From NCBI GenBank assembly GCA_023665085.1, contig JAMPEQ010000004.1:62001-126000 (forward strand): a stretch of DNA of 64,000 nt, in the 5' to 3' direction. Below, one piece after another: positions 17,048 through 26,506 of the stretch; the stretch's first letter is position 1; the number at the start of each line of letters is the position of its first letter. The translations under genes were made by a program, and so were the position numbers. Under the pieces are notes generated by a model. It was not told the origin of the DNA. It saw nothing but the letters and a program-made list of their open reading frames with translations, and made no database searches. The stretch comes from Bacteroides sp. (GTDB taxonomy: Bacteria > Bacillota > Clostridia > Oscillospirales > Acutalibacteraceae).

Positions 17048-17317
17048 ATGAGAGCAGTTATTACAGTTGTTGGCAAGGACACAGTAGGTATTCTTGCAAA
17101 AGTTTCTAATATCTGTGCAAAAAGCAATATTAATATTAAAGAAGTTTCTCAGACTGTATTGGAAGATATGTTTTGCATGATTATGCTTGCTGATATTTCT
17201 AATAGCAGTGTTGAATTCACTAAGTTTTCTGACACACTTGCTGAATACGGCAAACATAATAATCTTTCTATTCACGCAATGCACGAAGATATATTCAATT
17301 CCATGCATAGAATATAG
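17048..17317 (+). CDS. ACT-domain protein, UPF0237 family
   Basis: This 89-residue protein is a single ACT domain (AVITVVGKDTVGILAKVSNI at the start), the small-ligand-binding fold often used to sense amino acids. The ATG at 17048 has a GGAGG site 7-8 bases upstream. It is 12 bases ahead of the UPF0210 gene, a pairing conserved in many bacteria, so it probably regulates or binds that partner. Function is not established. Confidence 0.92.
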   Translation: MRAVITVVGKDTVGILAKVSNICAKSNINIKEVSQTVLEDMFCMIMLADISNSSVEFTKFSDTLAEYGKHNNLSIHAMHEDIFNSMHRI

Positions 17318-17329
17318 GAGGAAAAATCC

Positions 17330-18685
17330 TTGATTAATACAAATGATATTCTTGAAACAATAAGAATGATACAAGACGAATGTCTTGATATTCGTACAAC
17401 CACAATGGGTATTTCACTGCTGAGCTGTGCTGATTCAAACATTGACAAAGCATGCCAAAAGGTCTATGACAAGATTTGCACAAAAGCTGAAAAGCTTGTT
17501 GAAACCGGTGAGCAAATTGAGAAAGAATACGGTATACCTATTATTAACAAAAGAGTCAGCGTTACACCAATATCAATATTAGCCGGCGTCAGCGGCGGTG
17601 ATCCTGTAAAATACGCTTTAGCACTTGAAAAGGCAGCACGGACAATTGGTGTAAATTTTATCGGAGGATACAGTGCTCTGGTTCAGAAAGGCTTTGCTGC
17701 AGGTGATTTAGAACTTATCAACTCTATTCCTGAAGCCCTTGCAAGCACCGAACATCTTTGTTCATCCGTAAATATCGGCTCAACAAAAGCAGGAATCAAT
17801 CTTGATGCAGTTAAAATTATGGGTAAAAAGGTTAAAGAAGCAGCTGAGCTTACTAAGGATGACAACTGCATTGCTGCAGGAAAGCTGGTTGTATTTTGCA
17901 ATGCCCCTGAGGATAATCCATTTATGGCAGGCGCATTTCATGGTGTATCAGAACCCGACTGTGTAATCAATGTTGGTGTATCAGGACCTGGAGTTGTAAG
18001 AAGTGCTGTATCAAAGCATCCTGAGTATTCAATCAACGAAATTGCAGAGCTTATCAAAAAAACTGCATTTAAAGTTACAAGAATGGGACAGCTTGTTGGC
18101 GTAGAGGCATCAAAACGCCTTGGTGTTCCCTTTGGAATTGTGGACCTTTCTCTTGCTCCTACTCCTGCAGTTGGAGACTCAGTTGCACATATTCTTGAGG
18201 AAATCGGATTAGAGCAATGCGGTGCTGCCGGAACAACAGCCTGTCTTGCAATGCTTAATGATGCTGTTAAAAAAGGCGGTGTTATGGCATCATCAAGTGT
18301 TGGCGGTTTGTCTGGTGCATTTATTCCTGTTTCTGAAGATGCCGGTATGATTGATGCAGCTCGCAGCGGATCACTTACAATAGAAAAGCTTGAGGCAATG
18401 ACAGCTGTATGTTCAGTTGGTCTTGATATGATTGTAATCCCGGGTGATACTACACCTGAGGTTATCAGCGGAATTATTGCAGACGAAGCTGCAATCGGTA
18501 TGGTTAATGGTAAAACAACCGCAGTAAGAGTTATTCCTGCAATTAATAAAAAAATTGGTGATGAGCTTGAGTTCGGCGGACTTTTAGGGAGTGGCCCGGT
18601 AATGCCTGTAAATACAAAATCTCCTGCTCAGTTTATTAACAGAGGCGGAAAAATTCCTGCCCCTCTTCACAGTTTAAAAAATTAA
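17330..18685 (+). CDS. UPF0210 (DUF711/PFL-like) protein
   Basis: The 451-residue protein matches the UPF0210 family, distantly related to the pyruvate-formate-lyase/glycyl-radical fold (family knowledge) but without a recognised glycyl-radical loop here. It contains [29 protein letters not shown] and [17 protein letters not shown], which are conserved in the family. A TTG start with GGAGG 8 bases upstream is used. It follows the ACT gene in a two-gene operon and ends at a strong terminator. The biochemical function is unknown. Confidence 0.92.
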   Translation: MINTNDILETIRMIQDECLDIRTTTMGISLLSCADSNIDKACQKVYDKICTKAEKLVETGEQIEKEYGIPIINKRVSVTPISILAGVSGGDPVKYALALEKAARTIGVNFIGGYSALVQKGFAAGDLELINSIPEALASTEHLCSSVNIGSTKAGINLDAVKIMGKKVKEAAELTKDDNCIAAGKLVVFCNAPEDNPFMAGAFHGVSEPDCVINVGVSGPGVVRSAVSKHPEYSINEIAELIKKTAFKVTRMGQLVGVEASKRLGVPFGIVDLSLAPTPAVGDSVAHILEEIGLEQCGAAGTTACLAMLNDAVKKGGVMASSSVGGLSGAFIPVSEDAGMIDAARSGSLTIEKLEAMTAVCSVGLDMIVIPGDTTPEVISGIIADEAAIGMVNGKTTAVRVIPAINKKIGDELEFGGLLGSGPVMPVNTKSPAQFINRGGKIPAPLHSLKN

Positions 18686-18701
18686 ATATAATATTAATTG
18701 T

Positions 18702-18737
18702 AAAAAAGAAGGTAAGCAGAACTTACCTTCTTTTTTT
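18702..18737 (+). terminator. Strong intrinsic terminator after UPF0210
   Basis: AAAAAAGAAGGTAAG pairs with CTTACCTTCTTTTTTT around a 5-base loop, giving about 15 bp with a long T tail. Confidence 0.93.
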
Positions 18738-18759
18738 ACATTGTCATGCTTTAGAAGAG

Positions 18760-18790
18760 AAAAAATAAAGCCTCTTTTTCAAGAGGCTTT
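18760..18790 (-). terminator. Terminator of the Lys-rich membrane protein gene
   Basis: AAAGCCTCT (18767-18775) pairs with AGAGGCTTT (18782-18790). On the reverse strand the stem is followed by ATTTTTTC, 14 bases after the stop of the gene at 18804. Confidence 0.88.
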
Positions 18791-18803
18791 AAATAATCAC
18801 ATA

Positions 18804-19676
18804 TTATTCACCAAAGAGAATGTTTGTATCATTGAATCCAACAGGTGTATAATCACCGTTATGGCAATAATACGCAGCTGATAATTTAACTGCAACACCA
18901 AATGTTTTGCCGCCACATGTGAACATATAGCAATCAGCACCATAAATCTTTTCAATTCTGTTATTATAAGAAATAGCACTGCCTGACGGATCACTGCTGT
19001 AGCCAAGATTGCTCCAGTTATCACTAAGAACTTGTTTGAGATAAAGCTTTGCATCTGCAATGCTGTAATCAGGTGTTGTTGTCATCTCATGTGGATTAGA
19101 ATATTCATCATATACAGCCGGCTCGCCCTCAGCTGATGTAGTAGTCTCTTCTGCAACATGAGGTCTGTATTCATAATTGATATATGTAAACATAAAGTAA
19201 ATTAAGAACCAGATAAGAAGAATAAGGATAATCATAAGAATAATCTTACCAACCTTATTACCGCCTGCTGCACTGTTTAAGAACTCTTCTTCTGTAGGAA
19301 CAACAGCCGGAACAAAAGGCTTACCCTTTTTTGCACACTTCTTTTCAGCTTTTGCATTTTTCTTGTCAATCTTCTTGACATACTTTGCATAAGCCTTTTT
19401 ACCTGCCTTCATTGCTTTGATTTCCTTCTTTGTCTGGAAAACATCAATAGCAGGAATTGCAATTGGTGTAAAGTCTGCACCTGATTTTGCTGCTTTTTCC
19501 TCAAGCTTTTTGTTTTTCTTTTCAGTATCTTTTACGAAACTGTCATAAGCCTTAGCATGTTTTTTGTCAGCCTTCGCTTTTGCCTTAGCATTAACCTTTT
19601 CTGCCTTAGCTTGATTCTTAGCCTGCTTCTCTTCTTTCTTAGCAAGCTTTTTTGCTTTTTTTTCTTCTTTACTCAA
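18804..19676 (-). CDS. Lys-rich repeat-containing single-pass membrane protein, unknown
   Basis: I do not recognise this 290-residue protein. Residues 1-42 are almost all Lys, Ala and Glu. Two 39-residue repeats follow at 42-80 and 94-132, offset exactly 52, sharing AY..[FY]VK, KKN, G..F.P...P and a final F. One membrane helix lies at about 148-173. After a Thr-rich linker, a C-terminal domain (about 205-290) with two Cys pairs probably faces outside. The TTG start follows AAGGGGG at 8 bases. It is transcribed alone from the promoter at 19706-19734. Confidence 0.75.
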   Translation of the reverse strand: MSKEEKKAKKLAKKEEKQAKNQAKAEKVNAKAKAKADKKHAKAYDSFVKDTEKKNKKLEEKAAKSGADFTPIAIPAIDVFQTKKEIKAMKAGKKAYAKYVKKIDKKNAKAEKKCAKKGKPFVPAVVPTEEEFLNSAAGGNKVGKIILMIILILLIWFLIYFMFTYINYEYRPHVAEETTTSAEGEPAVYDEYSNPHEMTTTPDYSIADAKLYLKQVLSDNWSNLGYSSDPSGSAISYNNRIEKIYGADCYMFTCGGKTFGVAVKLSAAYYCHNGDYTPVGFNDTNILFGE

Positions 19677-19705
19677 GGCATTAACCCCCTTTTAAGTCTA
19701 ATAGT

Positions 19706-19734
19706 AGTATAACATCATCAATATAAAATTTCAA
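19706..19734 (-). promoter_or_regulatory. Promoter of the Lys-rich membrane protein gene
   Basis: On the reverse strand TTGAAA (19734-19729) and TATACT (19711-19706) are 17 bases apart, 30 bases before the TTG start. Confidence 0.65.
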
Positions 19735-19739
19735 CAAAA

Positions 19740-20122
19740 ATTTTACAGGAAACACGTTTATTTTATGAACAAACTGTAAACATTATAACATTTTAGCAAT
19801 GTTTGATAGTATATGCATTAAATATTCACCACTATCTATAGTTGTTTTATGAACATTTTTAATTTAATAAATAGATAAAATGTTATTTCAAAACACTCTA
19901 GCAGGCTTTCTCATATCTTCCAATATCAAAATATTAGATACTGAACAAAATAAATTATTCAATGCCTAATATATCATAAAATAAATAGCCTTATCTTTTC
20001 AATTAAATTATGTTTTGTACCTTTTCGATATCAGTGTAAATATGATGTGCAACGCATATATCCACCAAGTGTATTTAAATATCCTTGTATTTTTTTAATG
20101 CCTATTTATACGGTTTTTGAGA
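19740..20122. other. AT-rich intergenic stretch with no gene seen
   Basis: About 380 bases between the Lys-rich protein promoter and the tRNA terminator. I see no supported ORF, no GC-rich RNA fold and no direct repeats. It may be non-coding or a decayed gene. Confidence 0.5.
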
Positions 20123-20161
20123 ATAAAAAAACAGCCCAACTCCAAATGGAATTAAGCTGCT
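20123..20161 (-). terminator. Terminator of tRNA-Leu
   Basis: On the reverse strand CAGCTTAATTCCA pairs along 13 bp (with G-U pairs) with TGGAGTTGGGCTG, followed by TTTTTTTATT, immediately after the tRNA 3' end. Confidence 0.9.
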
Positions 20162-20163
20162 TT

Positions 20164-20248
20164 TGGTGCGAGAGACGGGACTTGAACCCGTACGAGTCGC
20201 CCCACACGCCCCTCAAACGTGCGCGTCTGCCGATTCCGCCACTCTCGC
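20164..20248 (-). tRNA. tRNA-Leu (GAG anticodon)
   Basis: The acceptor arms GCGAGAG and CTCTCGC match, the T arm contains GGGTTCAAGTCCC, and CCA is encoded at the 3' end (20166-20164). The anticodon loop reads TTGAGGG, so the anticodon is GAG (20214-20212), decoding CUC/CUU leucine. A long variable arm fits a class II leucine tRNA. It has its own consensus promoter and terminator. Confidence 0.96.
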
Positions 20249-20261
20249 GTCAACATCAAGA

Positions 20262-20290
20262 ATTATAACAGGGTATTATGCATTTGTCAA
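20262..20290 (-). promoter_or_regulatory. Consensus promoter of tRNA-Leu
   Basis: Reverse strand TTGACA (20290-20285), 17-base spacer, TATAAT (20267-20262): both hexamers are perfect, 14 bases before the mature tRNA 5' end. Confidence 0.88.
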
Positions 20291-20308
20291 CACTTTTTTT
20301 AAAATTTT

Positions 20309-20956
20309 TTAAAAAAGTTTTGCGATATAATCCGCACTGTCAATTATTACTGACGGACCTGCTGCAAAAAGACATTCAAAACTGCGAAATCCCCATGAGC
20401 AAGCGACAGCCTCAATGCCGGCATTTTTAGCTGTATAAACATCTACATCACTGTCACCGAAATAAATCGCTTCTGATGCCTTACAATCTAAAATAGACAA
20501 TGCTTTATTAGCTGAATACGGATCCGGCTTTTTTGGAGTATTATCATCAGCACCTACAATAGCATCAAAATAATTTTTACCGAAAACTGACTCAACCATC
20601 ATTACTGCAGATGCATGGGGTTTATTGGTAACAACAGCAAGCTTTATCCCCTTCTTTTTTAATGCATCAAGTGATTCAGGAATTTTTTCATATGGTTTTG
20701 CATTATCGAGAAGTATTTGATTATACTTTTCTTTAAACATAGCATAAACATTATTAAATTCTTTATCACTGAGTTTATTTTCAAAAGCACGCTCTAAAAG
20801 CTTTACAGCACCATTACCGACGAAAAGCTTATAATCATCCGAAGTCCATTTTTTATTATATCCGTACTTCTCTAAGCAATAATCAACTGCTCTTCCTAAA
20901 TCAGTAATCGTATCAATCAAAGTACCATCCAAATCAAACAGTGCACATTTAATCAT
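20309..20956 (-). CDS. HAD-family phosphatase, phosphoglycolate-phosphatase-like
   Basis: The 215-residue HAD hydrolase has motif I FDLDGTLID, motif II VVTNKP, and motifs III/IV KKPDPYSANKAL and YFGDSDVDVYTAKNAG, with a small alpha-helical cap between I and II. This is the Gph/PGPase-like subfamily, which removes phosphate from small phosphoesters. The ATG at 20956 overlaps potD by 8 bases; an in-frame GTG at 20965 with AGGA 5 bases upstream is an alternative start. It is last in the pot operon, probably by read-through. Confidence 0.85.
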   Translation of the reverse strand: MIKCALFDLDGTLIDTITDLGRAVDYCLEKYGYNKKWTSDDYKLFVGNGAVKLLERAFENKLSDKEFNNVYAMFKEKYNQILLDNAKPYEKIPESLDALKKKGIKLAVVTNKPHASAVMMVESVFGKNYFDAIVGADDNTPKKPDPYSANKALSILDCKASEAIYFGDSDVDVYTAKNAGIEAVACSWGFRSFECLFAAGPSVIIDSADYIAKLF

Positions 20957-22205
20957 ATAAATCACTTAAATCCTGTTCTTTTTTCTTTTTTGAATTAGAA
21001 ATAATTTTTGCAGTAATAACTGCTGCAGCTATCACTCCAAGCACAGCACATTCAATATAAATTTTCTTTTCCTGCGCCTTATTGTCTGCAGAAAGCTGTC
21101 CGCTTTTTATCTGAGTCCACAAATTATTTTCAAGTTCAATGATCTCCTGAGGAAGATTTTTGAAATACTGTGAATTCAGCTGTTTAGTTGGATATATAAC
21201 TTCACTGCCATAGAGAGAGCTTTCTTCATTATTCTGCACAGTTATATTAGGTGAACGATAAAAAATATATTCACTGTTTTCTAACGCAACCTGTGGTTCG
21301 TGCATAAAGTTTATAAATGCCTCACCACCCGCCTTGTTTTTTGAACAAGTAGGAACACAAAATGCATCATAGAAGAAATTTATATCCTCTTTTGGAAAGC
21401 AATAACCTAAATCCTCATTATTTTCAAGCATAAGAAGATAGTCACCGGCATAATAAGTGCAAAGTGCATATTCGCCTGATTCCATAAGATTAAAAACTTC
21501 GTCCATAACATATACAGGATTCACAGCATCTTTTTGTTCTGCAAGAAGCTGTGCTGCTTCAACCCAATCACTTTCAGTAGTTGAATTAAAATCCTGTCCC
21601 AGAATAGCCTGAGCAATTGCAAATGCATCACGAGAATTATTAAACATAAGAATTTTATCTTTGTATTGTTCATCCCAAAGAACATTCCAACTGTCAGGAA
21701 CTTCTTTAATAAAATTCTTATTATATATCAGTATAGTAGTACCAACATTGAAGCACACAGTATATTTCTGTTCAGGATCAAAAAATAAATTTTTACAGTC
21801 TTCTGCAATATATTTCACATTTGGAATATTATTATAATCAAGGGGTAAAAGCATTTTTTCATCAAGCAGTCTTTCAATCATATAATCACTCGGTGCAATA
21901 ACATCATATGAAACGCCGCCGCCTGAAAGCTTTGAATACATATTTTCATTAGATTCATAGTTAGTGTAATTGACAGTACAGCCTGTAAGTCTTTCAAATT
22001 CACTTACTACATCCATTGAATCATCACTGCCGTCTGAAATATATTCACCCCAGTTATAAACATTTACTGTAGTTCCCTGAAGTCCGAGATTCTTGTAATA
22101 ATCAATCTGCTCCTGAGAAAACACCTCGTCATCTGCAAAAGCAGTAACAGGTGCTGCAAAAATAATTATTAGGCAAAAGAGAAAAAATGATATTATTTTT
22201 TTCAT
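20949..22205 (-). CDS. potD: Spermidine/putrescine-binding protein with C-terminal membrane anchor
   Basis: This 418-residue periplasmic-type binding protein has a Sec signal (residues 1-25, ending AFA) with no lipobox cysteine. The PotD-type core includes VNVYNWGEYIS and YDVIAPSDYMIERL. A hydrophobic helix lies at about 383-402, followed by SNSKKKKEQ. So it seems to be held on the membrane by a C-terminal helix and not by lipid, unusual for Gram-positive binding proteins. It is the fourth gene of potABCD and overlaps potC by 4 bases. Confidence 0.92.
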   Translation of the reverse strand: MKKIISFFLFCLIIIFAAPVTAFADDEVFSQEQIDYYKNLGLQGTTVNVYNWGEYISDGSDDSMDVVSEFERLTGCTVNYTNYESNENMYSKLSGGGVSYDVIAPSDYMIERLLDEKMLLPLDYNNIPNVKYIAEDCKNLFFDPEQKYTVCFNVGTTILIYNKNFIKEVPDSWNVLWDEQYKDKILMFNNSRDAFAIAQAILGQDFNSTTESDWVEAAQLLAEQKDAVNPVYVMDEVFNLMESGEYALCTYYAGDYLLMLENNEDLGYCFPKEDINFFYDAFCVPTCSKNKAGGEAFINFMHEPQVALENSEYIFYRSPNITVQNNEESSLYGSEVIYPTKQLNSQYFKNLPQEIIELENNLWTQIKSGQLSADNKAQEKKIYIECAVLGVIAAAVITAKIISNSKKKKEQDLSDLYD

Positions 22206-23023
22206 TTCACATCACTCTTACCCTTTCTTTCAGACTTATTCTGAAACACATTCATAAGTACAAGAAGAATCAGAATAACTACAAACATAAGCGTAGAAAG
22301 AGCAAACATATCCGGCTTAACTCTCTTCTTAGTCATAGAAAAAATATATATCGGAAGAGTCTGAAAGCTTGGACCATTTGTAAAATAGCTGATAATAAAA
22401 TCATCAAGAGACATGGTAAAACTCATAACGCAGCCCGTTATTATTCCTGTTACAATTTCAGGCATAACCACCTTGAAAAAAGCTTTTATAGGCTTGCATC
22501 CAAGGTCAACTGCAGCTTCATATATGTGAACATCCATCTGCCTCAGCTTAGGAAGAACATTGAGAATGACATAAGGAAGCGCAAAAGTTACATGGGCAAT
22601 AAGGAGAGTCCAAAAACCAAGTACGTCACTTTTATGAACTAATGTTCCTGCAAATACAAATAAAAGCATCATAGCAATTCCGGTAACAATTTCAGGATTC
22701 ATCATAGGAATATTAGTTACAGTAAGCATTGAATGCTTATAGAGCTTACGCTTTGAATTAAAAAGCCCTACAGAAGCCATAACACCGAGAACACCTGATA
22801 CTGCAGTAGTACAAAGTGCAAGAATAATAGTATTCTTTAATGAATCCATTGCCGCAGCATCATTAAACATTTCATTATACCAATGAAGCGAAAAGCCGCT
22901 GAAGGTATAGGTACTGGTAGTACTGTTGAAAGAAAACAGCATCATAACTACGATAGGAGCATAAAGAAACAGCATTATTAATGCTATATATAATTTTGAT
23001 ATAACAGAGGTTTTATTTTTCAT
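22202..23023 (-). CDS. potC: Spermidine/putrescine ABC transporter permease PotC
   Basis: The 273-residue permease has six hydrophobic segments and the EAA loop EAAVDLGCKPIKAFFKVVMPEI near residues 167-188, which contacts the PotA ATPase. It overlaps potB upstream and potD downstream by 4 bases each (ATGA-type), as expected for stoichiometric subunits. It also has the PotC ending SLDDFIISYF before the last helices. Confidence 0.95.
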   Translation of the reverse strand: MKNKTSVISKLYIALIMLFLYAPIVVMMLFSFNSTTSTYTFSGFSLHWYNEMFNDAAAMDSLKNTIILALCTTAVSGVLGVMASVGLFNSKRKLYKHSMLTVTNIPMMNPEIVTGIAMMLLFVFAGTLVHKSDVLGFWTLLIAHVTFALPYVILNVLPKLRQMDVHIYEAAVDLGCKPIKAFFKVVMPEIVTGIITGCVMSFTMSLDDFIISYFTNGPSFQTLPIYIFSMTKKRVKPDMFALSTLMFVVILILLVLMNVFQNKSERKGKSDVK

Positions 23024-23844
23024 ATTACAACACCCCCGTCACTGTCATCATCAGCACCAAAATAATTCATCACACCGAGACAAATTAAAATCAATATCAT
23101 CAAAACAAACGAAAGTGCTGCCCCGAGGTTGTAGTTATTCGCGCTCTGGAATTGTGTTTCAATAACATCACCAATAAGTACTATCTGACCTCCGCCGAGC
23201 TTCTGAGTTATATAAAATGTTGACACGCAAGGTACAAATACCATTGTAATACCGCTGAGTACACCGGGCATTGAAAGCGGTAAAACAACACTTTTCATTA
23301 CCTGAAACCTGCCTGAACCTAAGTCCTGTGCAGCCTCCACTAAAGAATTATCCATTTTAGAAATAATAGAATAAATCGGGAGTATCATATAAGGCAAAAA
23401 GTTATATACCATGCCGAGAATTACTGCACCGCTTGTGTTTAACAGCTTTATCGGTTCAATACCAATTGAAGTTAAAATAGTATTAATAACACCTGTATCA
23501 CCAAGTATAGTCATCCAACTATATGTTCTTATCAAAAAATTCATCCACATTGGAAGCATGACAAGAAGCACCATAGTCTGCTGTCTGCGCTTGGAAAATT
23601 TAGAAAAGAAATATGCAAAAGGATATCCAATCAGAAGACATATTACAGTCGCTGCAAGTCCATACAATACAGAAAGAAGAATTGTAGGAAAATATGAAGG
23701 AATCTGAGAAATACTGTTCAGCGAGAATGCACCTGTCCTGTCAGTGATGCTGTAATATGCAACCATTATAAGAGGCGCTATTATAAACAATACAGACCAC
23801 ACCAGATAAGGCTTATCAAGAACTTTTGAAATCTTAGTTTTCAT
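23020..23844 (-). CDS. potB: Spermidine/putrescine ABC transporter permease PotB
   Basis: The 274-residue inner-membrane permease has about six membrane segments and the EAA motif [21 protein letters not shown]. Start: two adjacent ATGs follow GGGAGG; the second (23844, MKTKISK) has proper spacing and is used, giving an 11-base overlap with potA. It partners PotC to form the channel. Confidence 0.95.
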   Translation of the reverse strand: MKTKISKVLDKPYLVWSVLFIIAPLIMVAYYSITDRTGAFSLNSISQIPSYFPTILLSVLYGLAATVICLLIGYPFAYFFSKFSKRRQQTMVLLVMLPMWMNFLIRTYSWMTILGDTGVINTILTSIGIEPIKLLNTSGAVILGMVYNFLPYMILPIYSIISKMDNSLVEAAQDLGSGRFQVMKSVVLPLSMPGVLSGITMVFVPCVSTFYITQKLGGGQIVLIGDVIETQFQSANNYNLGAALSFVLMILILICLGVMNYFGADDDSDGGVVI

Positions 23845-24967
23845 CTTCATCCTCCCATGAATAAGAGGCATCAGAAATATGTTCCATTTCATCCGAAAAA
23901 TAAGAATAGTCACCGAACTCTCCGCTGTATTCGCTTCTGTTCATGATATGAATAGCATCAGGCTCAATATACATTCCGATTTTCTCTCCGACCTCGTGGT
24001 GCTGTGTTGTCTGTATCATCCAAATAAATCCACCTACATCAACAAGTATTTCAAAATGCACACCTTTAAATGTAACACTTGTAATCACACCCGGCAGAGA
24101 TGCCTTTGTTCCCTGTTTTACAATCTGTATATCTTCAGGTCTTACAACAGCCTCGACAAATGTGTTCTCACCAAAGCCTGAATCAAGACACTCAAATGTA
24201 ACACCGCCGAAGGACACAAGATAGTCCTTAATCATAACAGCATCAACAATATTTGACTCACCTATAAAATCTGCAACGAAAGCGTTTACAGGCTCATTAT
24301 ATATATCTTCCGGAGAGCCGATTTGCTGAATTTTACCCTTGTCCATAACAACAACGGTATCTGACATTGACAAGGCCTCTTCTTGATCATGTGTAACATA
24401 TACAAATGTAATACCAAGTCGCTTTTGAATTGCTTTCAGCTCTGTCTGCATGTCCTTTCTAAGCTTCAAATCAAGAGCTCCCAAAGGCTCATCAAGCAGC
24501 AAAACATGAGGATTGTTAGCTAAAGCTCTGGCAATAGCAACACGCTGCTGCTGACCGCCTGACAGCGAGTCGATACTGCGCTGTTCAAAGCCTCTTAAAT
24601 TAACAAGATCAAGCATTTCTGCAACAATTTTCCTTATTTCATCCTTAGGCTTTTTCTGAAGCTTAGGACCAAAGGCAATATTTTCATATACATTTAAATG
24701 AGAAAAAAGAGCATAACGCTGAAAAATAGTGTTAACCTTTCGCTTGTGCGGAGGAACATCATTAATTTTTTCTCCTTCAAATATAACTTCACCGCTATCA
24801 GGCTCAATAAAACCTGCAATACAGCGAAGCGTAGTGGTTTTTCCACATCCGGAAGGACCAAGCAGCGTTATAAACTCTTTTTTATTTATATACAAATTCA
24901 ATTTATCAAGTACAATATTATCACCATATTTTACAGTGATATCCTTAAGATTTATTATCTTTTCCAA
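23834..24967 (-). CDS. potA: Spermidine/putrescine ABC transporter ATPase PotA
   Basis: The 377-residue ATPase has Walker [10 protein letters not shown], the Q-loop, signature LSGGQQQR, Walker [13 protein letters not shown], and a C-terminal TOBE regulatory domain (about 265-345) like PotA/MalK. The TTG at 24967 ([10 protein letters not shown]) fits the family start and is 9 bases after GAGG; the ATG at 24976 abuts GAGG directly. An acidic tail (SWEDEDEN) ends the protein. It heads potABCD from the promoter at 25033-25061. Confidence 0.95.
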   Translation of the reverse strand: MEKIINLKDITVKYGDNIVLDKLNLYINKKEFITLLGPSGCGKTTTLRCIAGFIEPDSGEVIFEGEKINDVPPHKRKVNTIFQRYALFSHLNVYENIAFGPKLQKKPKDEIRKIVAEMLDLVNLRGFEQRSIDSLSGGQQQRVAIARALANNPHVLLLDEPLGALDLKLRKDMQTELKAIQKRLGITFVYVTHDQEEALSMSDTVVVMDKGKIQQIGSPEDIYNEPVNAFVADFIGESNIVDAVMIKDYLVSFGGVTFECLDSGFGENTFVEAVVRPEDIQIVKQGTKASLPGVITSVTFKGVHFEILVDVGGFIWMIQTTQHHEVGEKIGMYIEPDAIHIMNRSEYSGEFGDYSYFSDEMEHISDASYSWEDEDEN

Positions 24968-25032
24968 TTTCCACATCCTCATTTTAACCCGATTTGACAT
25001 ATTATGCACTATTGGCAATATATCATATTTTA

Positions 25033-25061
25033 AATATATATAATATTAAAGAAAAAGTCAA
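25033..25061 (-). promoter_or_regulatory. Promoter of potABCD
   Basis: Reverse strand TTGACT (25061-25056), 17 bases, TATATT (25038-25033). The -35 box overlaps the end of dpaB. Confidence 0.6.
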
Positions 25062-25621
25062 TATATTTTCTTTAATATTTCTTCTCCGATTTCCGCTTTT
25101 TCGATTGTATCCAAAACTTGATTAAAATCGCAAACCATTGATTTTGGCTTTTGTTCATAATTATCCATACCATAAGGCACAAAATAATAATTTTTGTAAT
25201 TTTGAAGAGCCCCTATGTTTTTCGCAGCTGCTCCCAAAGCATCATTAGTTGACAGACCAATTACTACAGGCTTATTATTTCTCAAATGACTTTTAACTGC
25301 CATAGTAACCGATGTATCTGTAATGCCTGCTGCAAGCTTTGCAAGAGTGTTTGCAGTGCATGGAACTATTGCAAGCACATCAAACATTTTTTCAGGACCT
25401 ATTGGTTCTGCCTGATTAATAGTATGAATTATGCTGTTTCCTGTAATTTCTATCAGCTTATTTTGTATGTCAACCGCATTACCGAAACGAGTATCAATGC
25501 TGTAGGCATTTTCACTCATGATAGGTGTTACACAATGACCTGCTTTTACCAGCTTTTCAACAACAGATATTGATTTGTCAAAGGTGCAGAAAGAGCCGGT
25601 AAGGCAATAACCTATTTTCAA
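25058..25621 (-). CDS. dpaB: Dipicolinate synthase subunit B
   Basis: The 187-residue flavoprotein-like subunit (SpoVFB) has IGYCLTGSFCTF at the start and the PCTANTLAKLAAGITD segment of the flavin-dependent decarboxylase-like fold. With DpaA it makes dipicolinic acid from dihydrodipicolinate in the mother cell, for the spore core. Its ATG overlaps the dpaA stop (ATGA). It is strong evidence that the organism forms endospores. Confidence 0.94.
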   Translation of the reverse strand: MKIGYCLTGSFCTFDKSISVVEKLVKAGHCVTPIMSENAYSIDTRFGNAVDIQNKLIEITGNSIIHTINQAEPIGPEKMFDVLAIVPCTANTLAKLAAGITDTSVTMAVKSHLRNNKPVVIGLSTNDALGAAAKNIGALQNYKNYYFVPYGMDNYEQKPKSMVCDFNQVLDTIEKAEIGEEILKKIY

Positions 25622-26340
25622 GTAAAGTCCTCCCTTATTATTTCATAAACTGCTTTGCCTATAAGATATCCTGCAGTTCGCTTTGAATATTTTGACGGCA
25701 AAGATCTGCCGTTAATAAGCTTAATATTTTTAGAATTAGCAACTAATGTATCCACACCGCCCGGAAAAGATGCCAGATCTATTATCACAGCACCTTCTTT
25801 TAATGCACAAAGCTCCGATTTTGTGAAAATAATGTGAGGGACTGTGTTAAAAATAAAATCATAATCATTTGGCTTTTTCAATTCATCAAAGCCTATATGA
25901 GCTGCCCCGTTATATAGTGCTTCTATTCTGCTCTTAGGACTTCGTGAGCATACTGTGACCTTACCTCCGAGAGCACTGACATCATTATGAAGAGCTTTGG
26001 CAATTCTTCCGTATCCTACAATAAGTATATTTGAATTATAAATCGATGTGTCGCTGTTTTCCTTGCACAAGGTCAAAGCGCCTTCACTGGTAAGATAAGC
26101 ATTTTCAAGCAAAAAAGACTCATTTTTATTATAGTCAATTCCATTATAATCCCCTGCACCGTAAAACACTATTTTATTATCAAGTCCGTCAAACATATGC
26201 TTTTTTACCGGAATAGGCAGTAAAACAAAATCTGCTTTATCATTATTATCTGTAAACTCAAATCCCTTTGAAAGCAAATAGTCCTTTGCATACAACATTC
26301 TCGCATCTTCTGAAAAAGGAACAGAAAAACTTTTAAGCAT
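25618..26340 (-). CDS. dpaA: Dipicolinate synthase subunit A
   Basis: The 240-residue protein has a Rossmann-type NAD(P) domain (ILIVGYGRIAKALHNDVSALG, about 105-125) and the later EGAVIIDLASFPGGVDT and SLPSKYSKRTAGYLI segments of SpoVFA. It is about 55 residues shorter than the Bacillus protein, the difference being in the N-terminal domain. A sigma-K-like promoter lies upstream at 26366-26392, which agrees with mother-cell expression. Confidence 0.9.
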   Translation of the reverse strand: MLKSFSVPFSEDARMLYAKDYLLSKGFEFTDNNDKADFVLLPIPVKKHMFDGLDNKIVFYGAGDYNGIDYNKNESFLLENAYLTSEGALTLCKENSDTSIYNSNILIVGYGRIAKALHNDVSALGGKVTVCSRSPKSRIEALYNGAAHIGFDELKKPNDYDFIFNTVPHIIFTKSELCALKEGAVIIDLASFPGGVDTLVANSKNIKLINGRSLPSKYSKRTAGYLIGKAVYEIIREDFT

Positions 26341-26365
26341 AAATACACCCCACTAACTCTTTTTA

Positions 26366-26392
26366 TATACTATGAATTAAACAAATATTAGT
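26366..26392 (-). promoter_or_regulatory. Sigma-K-like sporulation promoter of dpaAB
   Basis: On the reverse strand AC (26392-26391) is followed after 16 bases by CATAGTATA (26374-26366), matching the sigma-K consensus AC-N16/17-CATANNNTA known for Bacillus. No good housekeeping promoter is evident. The genes it would drive are sigma-K targets in Bacillus. Confidence 0.6.
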
Positions 26393-26506
26393 TAATGTGT
26401 AAATGCAAATTAATTTGTGTATAATTACTATTTATTTTTCAAAGAAATAGTAGTATAATATTTTTTTGAGAATATAACCAACAAAAAGCACAAAGGAGGA
26501 ATTCTT

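Noticed and set aside
20047-20268. Forward reading frame of 73 codons
   Set aside because: It runs antisense through the tRNA-Leu gene and its terminator and has no ribosome binding site.
22187-22642. Forward 151-codon reading frame
   Set aside because: Antisense to potC, with basic low-complexity translation and no start signals.
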